Under the pieces are notes generated by a model, which worked only from the letters and a program-made list of their open reading frames with translations, made no database searches and was not told where the DNA came from. Made by a program: the position numbers and the translations under genes. Shown piece after piece: positions 45,455 through 57,985 of a stretch of 64,000 nucleotides of DNA. Within the stretch, counting starts at the first letter, position 1, and the number at the start of each line of letters is the position of its first letter. This DNA is from Tretioscincus oriximinensis (Eukaryota; Chordata; Lepidosauria; Squamata; Gymnophthalmidae). The stretch spans positions 1,205,562 to 1,269,561 of the forward strand of contig JAJVDF010000027.1 in assembly GCA_022410635.1 (NCBI GenBank), given 5' to 3'.

Positions 45455-48400
45455 CTTAACTAGGAAGTTGCTTTTCTCCTAAATGTGTGTTTGTAGGGTG
45501 TAATGAGGTCCTGGCAAAAAGGCAGTATGGATCCTTATACAATCAGACCAAAACTATTTTTAAAAAGTGCAATAAGCTCAGCTTCCTTTTGCCTCTTGAG
45601 TATCTAGCAGGAAAAAAAATCTAAGGCTGGAACATGTTTTTAATACAACTTCAAACCTGAAAAACTGGCATGAATGGAGGAAATGTTTTTGTTTCCTGGT
45701 TTGATCCAGTTCTTTAGGACTGAAGTCAGATTAAGTGTATGCATCTCACTTCCATCTAAGCTTCCTCAATAGTCCTCAAATGCACTTGACCGTGAGGAAA
45801 ACACTGCAGAGGGCTAGTTACATAGGTGAATTAATTGTATGCTCTCAAAGCAAAAGAGTCTTTCAAAAAGGTTGTGAAGCAAATGCTTTTATTAATAGAA
45901 ATGGTCAAGAAAATAAATGTGAGAGATGCCTCGTGCATTTTGCCATTTTATTTTGGAAGAGTGACTCAGCCATTTCTTTCCAATGTAGGTCATAACTGTA
46001 ACCAGAGAATTCTGGGNAAATGGGGTAAAGAGAAAATGTATTATAAAAGGATCAATTCTGTCACTTTGAAAGATGCAAAAAGGAAGACATCACAGTATAT
46101 CTCCACTAGTAACATTTGAAAGACATTTTTTGTTGTTGTATTGTTTTGAAATCAATGAAGCTGTGAGTAACATTGACTGCACAGCTCTTAGTGGCCTTTA
46201 GCAGCTATGAGGGAAGGGGCAGTTCAGCAAACTGTGTTTCAGAAGCAAATTATGGTGCGGTGCTCTCAGCCAATTTCCAGTAAAAATAGGTCAGAAAATT
46301 CCTAGTGTTACAGCCCTAGAGGAACCCATTTCAGCAGTACAGTTTGGTGCACCCCACTGAAATGTTGTCCCCCTTAAACAGGAACAAAGAAGTGTGTACC
46401 CTTACTGCATTCTTCCATGTACCATTCCAGCAGTTCCTGTGTTGCTGGTGGACCTTTTTTTAAAAAACCTAGTAGTATTGGGTCTAGGTAGCCATTTTGC
46501 CCACCTAGACAAGGCTACGCTCCATTGAATGTGGAAGGGGGCATGGCCTCGCTAGTCTAGGTACCAGATAAAAACCTGGGTGAGATACATCTTTTGTGAA
46601 GAGAAGGTTATGTTAGCTGCTGTGTGCCCCTCTGGATTGAGAAAAGTAGAATATAATATTTCATTCTTCTCCTCACAGTGATCCTCCATGATTTTTTAAA
46701 ATATATTTTAGTTTTGTTAGGCTGTCCAGTAGGTGACTACCACACCTCACAAGAGTCTTAGGACTTTACTTTAAATATTGCTTGCTGCAACTCATAATAG
46801 TTAGTTATTGCATATTTACATGCACATTCTTGAAAAACTTTGGATTTGGTAATGGAATATTGTCATTGTCGTCGTAGTCCATTCCCCCGTCCCCACCATG
46901 CCCTTTACTTAGGAAGTACAGGTCTAGCAACTTCATGTTTGCTGAAGAGGTAATATTCAGGTCTGGATAATTAAGGGGGGATAATTATTCCCCCACTTGN
47001 ATTTCATTTTCTTGATTAGCTGTGCCAGACAGTGACTTCAAATTTGACAGCATGTATTTGACATTTCCCCTTCTATTTGCATGACATCAGCAAACATATA
47101 AATACCTGCTTTTGCTATAATTAAATATGACTTATGAGTTGTTTTCCTCACTTTGAATGGCATTGTCTCTGTGCATAGGAATAAGAATGTAGAGTAGCAG
47201 AAAACAAATAGATTGTCAGGCAGTCCATTTTGAGCAGTAAAGGAGTGACAAAGATCATTTCTTGTCTCTTCATTACATGGCGATGCACTGGTATAGTTCT
47301 GGACTGTTTTCATGTTTCAATGAATAGGAATACAGAATAAGGACTGTAAGCTACTTCACCTGACAGTTCTGGCTCTCTTCAATACTTCCATTGCTCGGTA
47401 CCTCCCTTCCATTGTGGTAGGCACACACCACCATCACACAAGCAACAAAGCTTCAGTACAGTTCTGTGCTCGGCAGTGCTGAGGTGCACATGTGCTCACA
47501 TGTGCCACAGTCCCACCTGTGATGGGAGTTAAAATGGCAGCTGCCATACATTTAGAAAAAACGTATGTTTTACAGTGGTGAGACTCTGTGTGAGTAAGGT
47601 AAACAATATACCTAAGGAGGCTGAGATTGTACCTGGCCTTTATTATATATATTATTCCTCCAGAAGCTCGAGCTTCTAATTGTAACTGCTGTTAAATCCT
47701 CCCTGACATTGAAAAAATGAAATAGAAACATAAAAGCTTGCTGACACTGCGGAGGACTATAATGTGTCTCTTATAACAACCTCTCTTTTTGATAAATTGT
47801 CCTTTATCAACTCCTCCATCATTGCAACCAATTATTTATTTCCCCTTGGTATTTGTTTCTGCGGTTGATCCTGACTGACTTCATTTACCCACCACAGAGA
47901 ATGCTTTATGTAGAGCTTTACTGTGATGTATTGCTCAGTACAACAAAAGGCTTAAAGATACCCAATGCATTCCTTTGGTGAAGTCTGAGCTCTGCAATGA
48001 AGCTTAGTACAAAAGAACTATAAGCCATAGCACAGTAGCTGATTATTGGTTGACTTAATTGGCCAGGACAATAGTGCCCTTTGAGTGTAAATGGACATGA
48101 AAATCATTAACCACAAGAAGTCTTATGTGTGGAAGAAAATGGGCTCATTTAAATCACAGCTTTCTGCCCCTTGCTCTGAGATAGCTCTGACTGGAGATAA
48201 TTTTGAGTGGACACTGGATGTTCTCTCATCATGGAATATTTCATTGCAACAGCAGTCTTGTCTCATTCCGATTCTATTCTTACACAGCAGGAAATTCTGT
48301 TCATGCAGTAAAGAGAATGGAAGTCCTTCCAACCTACCAACCCACTCAGAATTGAAATCATTTGAAAAGAAAAATAGAATGTGAGGAAGAATCCTGCTTA

Positions 48401-49590
48401 ACTAATCTACAGGCAGGCGTTTTCTCCTCACATGATTAAAGTTGCATGAAGGGAGATGAAACAAAATAGGCTTGTTTGTCATTGCCACACACACACACAC
48501 CACACAAACACTCCTTCATCTTATTACGCTTCCACAACTTAAGGTTTCCACAATAGAAGTGGGGGGAGGAAAGAGTTTACACAGAGGAACCTATTGCTCA
48601 GGGGGACTTTTGACCAAATGAGAACCCCAGTTTGTCCTGTCTGTAACTCCTGCAAGGTGTGGGAGCTGAACACTAGTTGAAGGCTGGGGGCAAATTTCAT
48701 TTCAGGATAAGGAGAAAACTCGTGCGAGAGCAGGCAGGGCATTACTTGACCAAAATGAAATGAAAAAGAAAAGCAACTGCAGCCCTGTCAGATTTGCATG
48801 CAGTGGATTGGCTGAGTTGTGTATTTACAGGGTTTTCAGTATCAATTTTGCACTAGAGTCACTTGTCTAAAGGCAGGCTTAGTTTCTATCACTTTGCATG
48901 TACTTGTTCTAAATTCCTCCTATGCTTTCAGGTAGCTGAAAAAGATTCCTGGATTTTTCCAGTACAGCTGCAATGCAGCAGTGTTTTCATGAGGAGGAGG
49001 CACAGCAGCAGATTTGAAACGTTTTGGAGGGCCAGAATTGTAGATTTCTTGAGGAGGGAGCCAAAGTTTTTTTTTTTTAACACGAAGCAGTCAGGAGAAC
49101 CAGAAGAGACTGACATAAATCAAAAGGAGTAGTGCAGATTATAACTAGCATATGCCTTGTGACAGAAACAGTGGGTGTTGTTGCAGGCCAGACCACAGAG
49201 GTATGCTGCCACATACTTCCAGTACACTACCCCTTAGCACACTATTAGACCTCTTTAAATTGGTTGGCTTATAGACCAAACTGTTGTTTTTTGTTAACTG
49301 GTTTGGTCTGTGATCCAGTCTATACAGATGGAGCATATTAGCAGTAAGTATGGTCTCTCTTAGAAAATGCCACACTGGGGAATAATCTCATCCACTGAGG
49401 TCTGTAAAACTTTTTGTATAGCATTGTAGATGTTGCTGAAATCTTTATAAAATTTGATATCCGTGAAGAATTGCTGTTCCCTGGTTGGGTGGGAGATAAG
49501 AGAACCTGTATGTAATGGTTGTTTATGTGAAGGCTTGTCTAAGTATGTTCTCAGTATTTATCTTTTGTTTATATAGTCCTTAGTAGTAGT
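45455..49590. other. Intron 1, 4.1 kb with little recognisable
   Basis: AT-rich intron; a (CA)n tract at about 48486-48508 is the only simple repeat of note. Frames such as 45735-45995 and 48091-48384 lack domains. Confidence 0.5.
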
Positions 49591-49594
49591 AGTA

Positions 49595-49793
49595 CTCTTT
49601 GAAGCTGATGTGCAGAAGAGTTTGGACAGATAAGGAAATTTACTTTTTTACCCAGAAGATCATTGGTCTATGAAATTTAGGTGGTGGTACCTGGCAACCT
49701 GGATAGCTTTAAGATAGGACAAATGCATGGGAGTCAAGTATATCAATAGCCACTAGGATTTTATCTAGTAGCACCCAGGTGCAATTGGTGGGC
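49595..49793 (+). mobile_element. CR1 LINE 3' fragment, left part (split by LTR)
   Basis: TTTGAAGCTGATGTGCAGAA, CCTGGATAGCTTTAAGATAG and CACCCAGGTGCAATTGGTGG-GC follow the CR1 3' order. It breaks at 49793 where an LTR is inserted and resumes at 50507. Confidence 0.8.
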
Positions 49794-50506
49794 TAACGGG
49801 GGTTTGCTACCATGTTATTAAGAATGCCAGCACATCAGAAGCAGCTGATCCTCAGAATATGGACATGTGTAGAATCTGACTCCCATCAAGAACTCACGCA
49901 GAGACCATAAGCTTAGATCAAGAGGCAAGATCTAGGAGGCCCACGTGGGTATGGAATCTCCTAACACCCCTGTGCACAGGTTTTTATTGACATAAAATCA
50001 GAAGGCATGTACAAGAAAACAGACGTCAGAGACTGGGTGTTCTGAAGGTGTGGTTTGGGGCGGATCGGAGGTGGCCCCAGGTTGTGACACCTGCGTGATG
50101 TTTCTTCCTCCTCCCAAGGGGTGCAGCCTGTGTCAGGAAACTCCAAATATGGGTATGGTTTGGGTGGTACAAGATTGATCCCTGCAGCTTTCAGGACCTG
50201 TGACTGGTCGTTCCCCTCCTGGAGAGGTGATAGCTAGAACTTCCTCAGGCAGTTGACTAATTTCATTAAGCCTAAGCTCCTGAGTTAATGAGTGCACCTA
50301 GAGATAATGGGTGCAGGTAAACATGGCACAGCAGGGTGTTGCTTCAGGGCAGGAAGGGAGATTAGCTCCNTTGCAACACCCTGGGCTGGAAATTTCCCAA
50401 AAATTTTGCAGACAATGGGGCCTGTGCATCTAGAGACCAATGCTTGTACATTTTATATCAAATATATTTATGCCAATTAATATATTCCTGATATAGAACC
50501 CCGACA
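49794..50506 (-). mobile_element. Solo LTR nested in CR1, antisense, 6-bp target duplication
   Basis: Flanked by a perfect 6-bp direct repeat GTGGGC (49788-49793 and 50507-50512). On the minus strand it starts TGTCGGGGTT and ends AACCCCCGTTA, nearly inverted ends typical of LTRs (a canonical end would be ACA). Minus-strand AATAAA polyadenylation signal at the complement of about 49982-49988, roughly 190 bp before the end. The CR1 reads continuously across the insertion when one copy of GTGGGC is removed. No internal viral genes. 713 bp. Confidence 0.88.
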
Positions 50507-50590
50507 GTGGGCCATTTGTGAAACAGAATGCTGGACTTGATGGGCTGGGATCTGATTCAGCTGGGCTCTTTTTATGTTCTTATATTCTAG
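50507..50590 (+). mobile_element. CR1 LINE 3' end, right part of the split copy
   Basis: GTGGGCCATTTGTGAAACAG, AATGCTGGACTTGATGGGCT and the terminal TTTTTATGTTCTTATATTCT. Continuation of 49595-49793. Confidence 0.85.
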
Positions 50591-51231
50591 AAGGAGAGTA
50601 AATAAAAGTTCTACATGCACAAGCCATTTCCATGGAATCCAAGCAACCAGCAGCCTCCTTCTGTTTACAGTAGCAGTAAACCTTTATTTCCTACCCCTAT
50701 TTAAAATATTGCCGTATTATTTATAATTCTAACAGTTCACAGGAGGCTAGCAGTAGGAATATTTAATGTATCTTCACCTAGAGAAACAACATTTTTCAAA
50801 GTGTGGTGATAAAAAAGGGAGAAAGGTTTCATTAAAATGCATGTAAGCAAAAGAAAATGATAGCATGTAATTCTTTCCCTGATTACCCTGTAACTATCTT
50901 TATTATTTATATTAAGGGATAGGGGCAACATACTGGAGAACTACAAATACTGTTTGTCTCTGTGTTGCCCATATGTAGCCAGGATTATGCCTCCCATTTT
51001 AAGAGCAATGGATAATGCCAGAAGCAAGCATTGAAATAACACCATGACTAGCCTATTCTTTTTATCTTCTATTTAGAACATAATAATGAGATCTGTAATA
51101 GCTTGGGTCATTGAGTCTATTTCAGGAATCTAGTGCTGTGTTTTGATTTACAGCTTTNCCTTTTAGATTGTGATATACGCTAACTCTTCATTGGTAAAAA
51201 CAAGTCAGAATCTCTTGTTTGCCTTCCAGTG
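50591..51231. other. Intron 1, no recognisable feature
   Basis: AT-rich sequence upstream of the inverted repeat near exon 2. Nothing identified. Confidence 0.45.
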
Positions 51232-51419
51232 GGTTGACCTGATTACTCCTTTTCGGGGAGGTGAAAACCCAGTTTTGGGGTGCCTCCCGGTTTTTGCTGA
51301 GGAAAAAAAAATATTTTTTAATCTTTTTTTTGGAAAAGATTTTTCCTCAGCAAAAACTGGGAGGCACCCCAAAACCATGTCTCCAGCCCCCCCTCAAAAG
51401 GGATCATCTGGTCAGCCTA
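51232..51419. repeat. Long inverted repeat (MITE-like) 157 bp upstream of exon 2
   Basis: Core arms GGGGTGCCTCCCGGTTTTTG, then CTGAGGAAAAA (about 51278-51308) and TTTTTCCTCAGCAAAAACTG, then GGAGGCACCCC (about 51340-51370), pair almost perfectly. Pairing continues outward with mismatches to GGTTGACCTGATTACTCC and GGGATCATCTGGTCAGCC. The AT-rich loop carries runs of A and T. Total about 188 bp; single copy here. Confidence 0.85.
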
Positions 51420-51575
51420 CTTCCAGCTCTATTTGGAAACAGAAGATACATTTTGTACAAAGTTCAATTTATAGAATGTAAAATAAATTTTAAAAAATGC
51501 TATTGGAACTATAAATGATATAATTCTGTTTATGCTTATTAAAAGCTGAGTTTTGGGTTTTCATCTTGTTCACAG

Positions 51576-51692
51576 GAAGAAGGCATTGTGAAGGAGATAG
51601 ATATAAGTCACCATGTAAAAGAAGGGTTTGAAAAGGCAGATCCATCTCAGTTTGAACTGCTGAAAGTGTTGGGTCAAGGCTCATATGGAAAG
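51576..51692 (+). CDS. RPS6KA2: RPS6KA2 (RSK3) coding exon 2, residues 34-72
   Basis: This exon encodes 39 codons, starting [14 protein letters not shown] and ending in the nucleotide-binding loop LGQGSYGK (residues 65-72). It covers the linker into the N-terminal AGC-type kinase domain and the start of that domain; the glycine-rich loop positions phosphates of ATP. The acceptor is a pyrimidine-rich tract ending TTCACAG at 51575 and the donor is AAG|GTGAGA. Both splice junctions are phase 0, so it joins exon 1 in frame. The reading frame alone continues past the donor to a stop at 51776, which would add non-kinase residues; homology to RSK proteins ends exactly at the donor, so 51692 is chosen as the end. 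A long inverted repeat (51232-51419) lies 157 bp upstream and a CR1 relic begins about 180 bp downstream. Confidence 0.97.
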
Positions 51693-51871
51693 GTGAGATG
51701 TTTACCAANAATACTATATATTAGAAGGATAGATTTCTTGAGGAAATCATTCACACTTCAATACCTTCCAAACTAGCAAATTGTTTATTGTACTTGTTTT
51801 CACAATGAAGGTACGTATCTCCTTCCTTTTTAAATGGAGCATTTGCTAAAGAGCAGAGGACTTTTCATGTA

Positions 51872-52170
51872 GTCATAAAATTGGAAAGGACCTCCAGAAT
51901 CAAGGGGTCCAACCTTTCAGCTCAGTGCAGGTTTCACTAAACCATCGCAGAGAAATGGCTGTCCAGTCTTTGAAGACTTCCAGTGAATGAGAATTCATCA
52001 CCTCCTATGGCAACCTATTCCACTGGTTGATCACCAGTTTTCCTGATATCTAATCTATATGTAATCCCTTGCAGTTTCATTCCGATGTTTCTAGTCCTTC
52101 CTTGTGCCAATGAGAACAAAAGGGCTCTATGATAGCCCTTCAGATATTGGTAGACAGCTAATCAACAGTA
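51872..52170 (-). mobile_element. CR1-type LINE fragment (minus) in intron 2
   Basis: Plus strand shows GTCATAAAATTGGAAAGGAC, CCATCGCAGAGAAATGGCTG, GACTTCCAGTGAATGAGAAT, CAACCTATTCCACTGGTTGA and CCTGATATCTAATCTATATG. This is the reverse complement order of avian/reptile CR1 3' sequence. Lies between exons 2 and 3, antisense to the gene. Confidence 0.75.
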
Positions 52171-52696
52171 CAGAGTTTATAGTTATTGCCTTTGGCACAT
52201 TACAATGGCCTTGATCTTGATAAAACCACTCTTTCATAGGATCTTCATGCACGGGAAAATGAGCTCTCTTTAAATCCACAGCAAGGCAGATTTGCAATGA
52301 CTGCATCGCTCACAACCCATCATTACGTGTGCAGGAGCCACCTGGAAGGCGTTCCTATGCAGGCATAAATCCTGCATGTGTCTGCAACCTAAGTGAGGAT
52401 CAGGTCCTAGATACTACTTTGAGATTAGAGAGACAGACAACATGCTTTTGAAGGCCATTTGCAAGAGGGTTGAGAGCAGGCAAGGATTTTGCCTTGTCTT
52501 CTATTTGAAATATCTAGAAATTATTGGCATAGGATTGCCATAAAAAACAGCTTTGATGGGCTTAGAGAAAGTTTAGCAGATGTTGCAGGCATTTTAAGGT
52601 GTACTTGCTAAAATTCCCTTTTCCCACACCCACAACGTTAATTCAAATATTCATCACTTGATTTTGGTGTTTTGCTTTTTCTTTGAAACCTAACAG

Positions 52697-52778
52697 GTAT
52701 TTCTTGTGAGGAAAATTAAAGGTTCTGATACAGGGCAGCTCTATGCAATGAAGGTACTTAAGAAAGCAACATTGAAAG
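52697..52778 (+). CDS. RPS6KA2: RPS6KA2 (RSK3) coding exon 3, residues 73-99 plus first base of codon 100
   Basis: This exon encodes [20 protein letters not shown] and on to KATLK, the beta-2/beta-3 strands of the N-terminal kinase lobe. The Lys in the AMK motif is residue 91 by counting from exon 1, which is the ATP-binding lysine position in RSK3. The acceptor is CCTAACAG and the donor AAAG|GTAAGA. It begins in phase 0 and leaves one base (phase 1) for the next exon. Compared with the mammalian protein as I recall it, there are only conservative changes (for example Ile at 79, Thr at 84). The exon is too short to appear as an ATG-started open frame and was found by reading the translated sequence. 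Confidence 0.97.
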
Positions 52779-55200
52779 GTAAGAAGCCATATTAGTCTCA
52801 AAGTATAAATTCAAGTCATATTATTTGTAAGAGATAGAAAACTATGGTGGGTTTGAAATTCTTAAAGCAGTAAATTTTGCTTGAATTTATGGTTTGGAAT
52901 TTAAATTTATCAGGGATTCAAAGTGTTGAATAGAAGTAGGACTATAATATAGAAAGGAAATTAGGCTTTATCTTTAACAGTTTGCAGAATAAATTGAAGC
53001 AGGTGTTTGTTTGCACCTCAGATTAATGACCTCTTTTAAAATTTCTTATTGTGTGTAAATATAAAATTACAGGAACACTAAAATGTAACCCTAACTACAA
53101 TGTGAGTTTTGAATATAAGATTTCTGTTTGTCAAATGTCAGTGACGAAGGGAAATAGGTCATCAATCATCACTTTGAAAATAATTTCGAAATCTTCTAGT
53201 ATATTTGCTGTTTATATGCCACATGTTACCATTTTACCTTTGTTTGATTTCTAAATGAGCAACAAAGCTTTAATTGCTGGTTGCAGTGGAGCCTGGAAGA
53301 GATAAACAAAGATAAAACTGCAAAATTGACAATAACAAGCATACCGTGAAGTATATTCTTCATTTCCCCTTCCCAGATATTTCAATTTGATGTCTAGATG
53401 TGCATATTACAAGGTTTCACCAATCTTTAGATTTATGGGGCTCTCATTCTATTTCTCTGTAGTTCTCTTCTGTTCCAACAATCCCAATGGGCAGCATTCA
53501 TCACAGATCTTGACTAACTTCCTATATTTGTTGATGTAATACACTTACGTGATGTATTAATAATGTCCAAAAGAAAAAAACTATAATATAAATAGGGCAA
53601 CATTCTACCTGTTATAGTTACAGTAATTCTGCCTGGGTTACAGAGATGCCTAAAACGCTCACAATGTTCTCTATAGTGGAGTTGTCACACACATCCATGA
53701 TAGTTGAACTATAGAAGTAATCATCAAAATAGCAATATTAATGGAAATTTAGCAATAGTGTCAAATTTGTCATTATTTCATTTGCCAACTTTGTGTAAAC
53801 GTTGCCCTTTCCAAATACACATATGTTAGTAACTGCAAGAAAATGGTAAAGAGAAGTAAAAACTGCTAATTGATGTAAGGGGTTTTTACAAGATTGATGG
53901 TTATGTAAAGAATCAGTAGATGAGATAGGAACTTAGTACTTTCCCAAAATTGCCTCTTGCTGACAATCTTGGCCTCTAAAGAAGATCCCATAATTTTCTC
54001 TTGTTGTCTGGAGACATACAAAGATAATATGTGAGGAAATCAAAATGCTACTCACTTTTGCATTGAATTATTGTTAGTAGCTGGAGTTCAGAGAGAGGTG
54101 ACTGAGTTAATCCACTTGTTTTATTTTTTTCTTACCACCAAACATGTGAATCAAGAAATTATTACACAGTTGATGCTAAACGTGTGTGAATCATACCCAT
54201 CATTGTTATACTAAAGTTTATTCATAGCACTAGTGAGATGAGTTAATATGCAGATGGATGGTAATGCAATTTTATTGCATGCTTGCAACAAAATAGCTAC
54301 CGTATGTCTATTCTTGGATTTAGCGATGTCGTCTAAGGTGGCTAGCATGTTAAATCTATTGAAAGATCATTTATACTGAAAGGACAGTGGGAAGGGCAGG
54401 TGAAACCTATTTTTATTCTTCATATATCTTTCTATTAAATCCTGCCAGTCAGCACCTGAAATTTATAACCATCTATAAATTTATATTTAGAAATAAGTTC
54501 AATTCCAAAGATTACAACCCCTTTCCTTGATCTAGAAAGAACAGAAGTACTGATTGTCACAANAGAGCCAAGCAGCAAAGCCATTTTAAGAGGAATCACG
54601 TGTTGTTTCTGTCTACTCCACTTTCTGCAATGAGTCTTATTCTGGACTAAATAAGGGCCTGTTGTTTGTTTGATGGTAGGAAGAGTTTTCTGCGGTCCTG
54701 CACTCCAAAGTGGACAGCTGGCTTTTATTATGGAATCTAATCCAGTTTACACAGGGGCCCATCCCTTAGCCTTTACAACTCATTTTGTTTTTACTTTTAT
54801 ATGCTACCTATTTTCAAAAAAAGCTCAAAAGACAAGGCGTCTTCTGAGATGAGGTAAAGAAACATCTTAAGGTCACTTTATATACTTTCAGGCCATGTCC
54901 ATAAGTTCATTATCAGATGAAATTGAAAATGTGTGTATTTTATTCATTCAGGCCCTGGTCACACATAAGCAGATCTGCACTAGTCTCACTTTCATTGTCA
55001 CTCGGCAACCTTTAACCATGATAAGTGCTCTGGAAGTGCATCTAACCACAATGTAATGATTATATAGTCCCCATCCTCCCTGGAACCTCCCCCCCCCATT
55101 CTCTCCAGCACCTGTGGTTCCCCCCTTGGCCTCTCATGGCTTATTCTTGGGCTCAAATGGCTGTTCCTCAGTGGTCTCCCCGAATGAGAGTCCCTGCAGT
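52779..55200. other. Intron 3, 5' part, no recognisable feature
   Basis: AT-rich intron after exon 3. No element identified by eye; a GGCCCTGGTCACACATAAGC string at 54951 looks like a DNA-transposon end but its partner was not found. Confidence 0.45.
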
Positions 55201-55204
55201 AGAA

Positions 55205-55460
55205 GAAAGAGGCCACATTGAATTGTTTGAATTGTTACACCCTCCCAAGAATACAAAGCTCTCTGGGTGGCTTATAAACAGAAATAGGATATATAGAGTA
55301 TTATATAACATTGTGTAAATATAACAATCAACATAGTTAGCCTCATCTTTAAACCGCCTGGGCAAATAAATATGCCTTCACCTGACACTTAAACACATTA
55401 GAAGGTTGGTTGGCATTCAGGGAGGCTGTTGTAGAAGACTGTGGGTAGGAAACAGGGACG
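55205..55460. repeat. Probable dispersed repeat of unknown class
   Basis: ACACCCTCCCAAGAATACAA then AGCTCTCTGGGTGGCTTATA, and CCGCCTGGGCAAATAAATAT, GCCTTCACCTGACACTTAAA and CATTCAGGGAGGCTG. I recognise this as a recurrent string in lizard genomes, probably LINE-derived, but cannot name the family. Confidence 0.4.
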
Positions 55461-56159
55461 CAGTAATGAACGTGGAACTAGATTCGCTCCCAAAACACAT
55501 TTCTGGCTCAACATGTGTTCAGAAACAACATGGTTCTTAATTATGAGTATGGAAGTCTTCCTTCAACCTAATTTTATAGNCTGTTCTAACAAGTAGCCTA
55601 GAGCAATCAAAACTATACTATTTTAGGCTAAAGCTTTTGAGAAATGTAAATAACCAAAATTACCCCTTTGATTATGCATTTTGGAGAGTTTTTTCCTTTT
55701 CAATTCACTTCTCATTCATCTAACTATATAAGCATTTCTAAATATTCTCTTCTCAGAGAATAGCAGGCACTAAAGTAATTGAGACAATGGTTCAGTCTCT
55801 GGTGGGAATCTATTGCTGCTCTTTCCTGATTGCTTTTATGCTNAACAAGCCCCTAACAGGCCCAGGGGATATTTAGCAGGGAAGGAGTTTAAATCAGAAT
55901 TCTTCTCAAGTCATTTGTACTACCAAAGGGCAGTACTCATGACAGCAAAATTAAAGGTTTAAGTAAGTTCTGAATTACCCACTGCCACTAGCACTAAACA
56001 GATCCATATATCAGTCCAGATTAAGCATTTATTACTATATCACAAGCTGAGTTGAAGTATCCAAGTCTTTGCATGCATAAAATATTAAGAACTCTTGGCA
56101 CAAACCCAACATTCAACACAAATAGAGTTTTTGAAATTTTCTTCTACTCCTTCTCCCGC

Positions 56160-56303
56160 GCGCCTAAACAAATGGGAACCACCACAGCCTAGCGGGGAAG
56201 ATAGACTGTAAGTTTTCGGGCAAAAAATACCATTATAAGCTGCTTTTCTCCTTTTGGTAAGAAAAGCGAGGTATAAAAACCCAGTTCTTCTTCTTCTTTG
56301 GTT
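56160..56303 (+). mobile_element. tRNA-type SINE, 5'-truncated (plus strand)
   Basis: ATGGGAACCACCACAGCCTA, GGAAGATAGACTGTAAGTTT, GCGAGGTATAAAAACCCAG and a TTCTTCTTCTTC tail match the reverse complement of 9204-9333. The tRNA head is missing. Sense to the host gene. Confidence 0.8.
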
Positions 56304-56887
56304 TTTCAGTATCAAAACTCCATTTCCACGTGGAAAAGAACTGAGATTTTCAATCTTTAGGGATTCTAATGGGAGGCAACTGCATCAGAGTCCTTTCTGC
56401 AATGAATCTTGGAGTATATCTTGTAATAAATATAGACTATGGCAAGTTCCATATGAGATCTTCCATACTCTTCATTAACATATGAATGGCAAGTTCCAGT
56501 TTCAAAATATAACCTGGAATAAGGCTTAATGCAGAAATGGTCCAGATTTCCTATCCAAAAAATCTGTGTTATATGAATCAGATGCATGCAGCTACTATAC
56601 AAGGAGTCTGAAATGGATGGGCCAAGTGACCTTTCAAGCATAGGACTTGTCTTTGAGTCAGAATTCATCTTGGCTATATAAGGATGAGACTAAATTGAGC
56701 GGTTTACTACACGTGAATGCTATCATGATTTTAGCAGTGCTTTGCTGTTAGCCATGGTTCATAAAAGCAATCTGGCTAAATGAGTGCTTGTTTTTTCTGT
56801 TGTGCTGTGATCCATTGTGGTTGCAGGTGCTTAATATATATGCTATAAAAATAAAGCAATCTAAGGAAAGCTAAATATATAATATTA

Positions 56888-57985
56888 CATAAGAGGAACC
56901 CTGCTGAATCGGGTCACAGCCCATCTACAGCCATACACCAGGCTTCCATGAGTTTGTCTAATCCTATCTTAAAACTATCCAAACTGCTATCTATCACAAC
57001 CANTTCTGGAAGTAGATTCCATAGACCAATGACTCTCTGAATAAAAATATATTTCCCCTAATTTGTCCTAACTCATCTGCCCATCAGCTTCATAGTGTGC
57101 CCCCGGGTGTTACTGTTGTGTGAAAAACATTTTTCTCTATTCACCTTATCCATTCCGTGCATGATTTTAAACAATTCAGTCAGATCCCCTCTTAAATGCT
57201 GTCTTTCATGGCTGAAGAGACCTAGACATCGCAGCTCAATAAGAGAGGTGTTGCAACCCCTTGGCCATTCTTTTTGTCCTTTTTTGCATATTCTCCAGTT
57301 CTCCAATATCCTTTCTAAGATGTGGTGACCAGAATTTACACACTATTCCAAATATGATCTCATCATTGATTTGAGAAGAGACAAAATGACATTTGCATAC
57401 TTATTTTCAATTTCTTTCCTAATTGCTCCTAATACCAATTTTGCCTTTTTAACTGCTGCTGCACACTGTGTTGACACGCTCATTGAACTATCCACCAACA
57501 CCCCAAGATCCCATTCCTGCTCTGTCATAGAACGCTTTGCTCCATCAGCTGTTGGGAGTAATTGTGGGTTTTTGCACCAGTGTGCATGACTTTGCACTTA
57601 CTTAGGCTGAAGTGCATTTGCCACTTTGTTGCCAAGTCACCCAATTTCAAGAAATCTTGCTGGAGCTCTTTACAATCACACAGTTTTCACTACTCTGGAT
57701 AGTTTATTGTCATCAGCAAACTTCACTATCACACTATATACCCCAGCATCCAAATCACTTATGAATATATCAAAAAGCATAGGTCCTAGTACACTCCCTG
57801 GGACATTCCACTTCTCACATTCTTCTACCCAGAGATCTGTCCATTTATTGCTACCCTTTGTTTCGTGTCTTATAGTCAGTTACCTATCCAGGACAGCCCT
57901 GTCTTCTTAGTCTATGTCTGAAGAGCTTATTCAGGAGCCTTTGAAGAGCGACTTCATCAAAAATCTTTTTAAAAGCCTAGCAAAT
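56888..57985 (-). mobile_element. CR1 LINE fragment, about 1.1 kb (minus strand)
   Basis: The minus-strand 3' end lies at 56888 (plus strand TAAGAGGAACCCTGCTGAAT). Minus-strand frames 57343-57597 and 57073-57306 read HAHWCKNPQLLPTADGAKRS, then WDLGVLVDSSMSVSTQCAAA and LFSHERQHLRGDLTELFKIM, the CR1 reverse-transcriptase C-terminal region. Stops and frameshifts show it is dead. Same family as 28030-29462 but in the opposite orientation. Confidence 0.9.

Noticed and set aside
51588..51776. 62-codon frame as a complete small protein
   Set aside because: It is exon 2 of RPS6KA2 read from an internal Met and through the donor site; homology stops at 51692.
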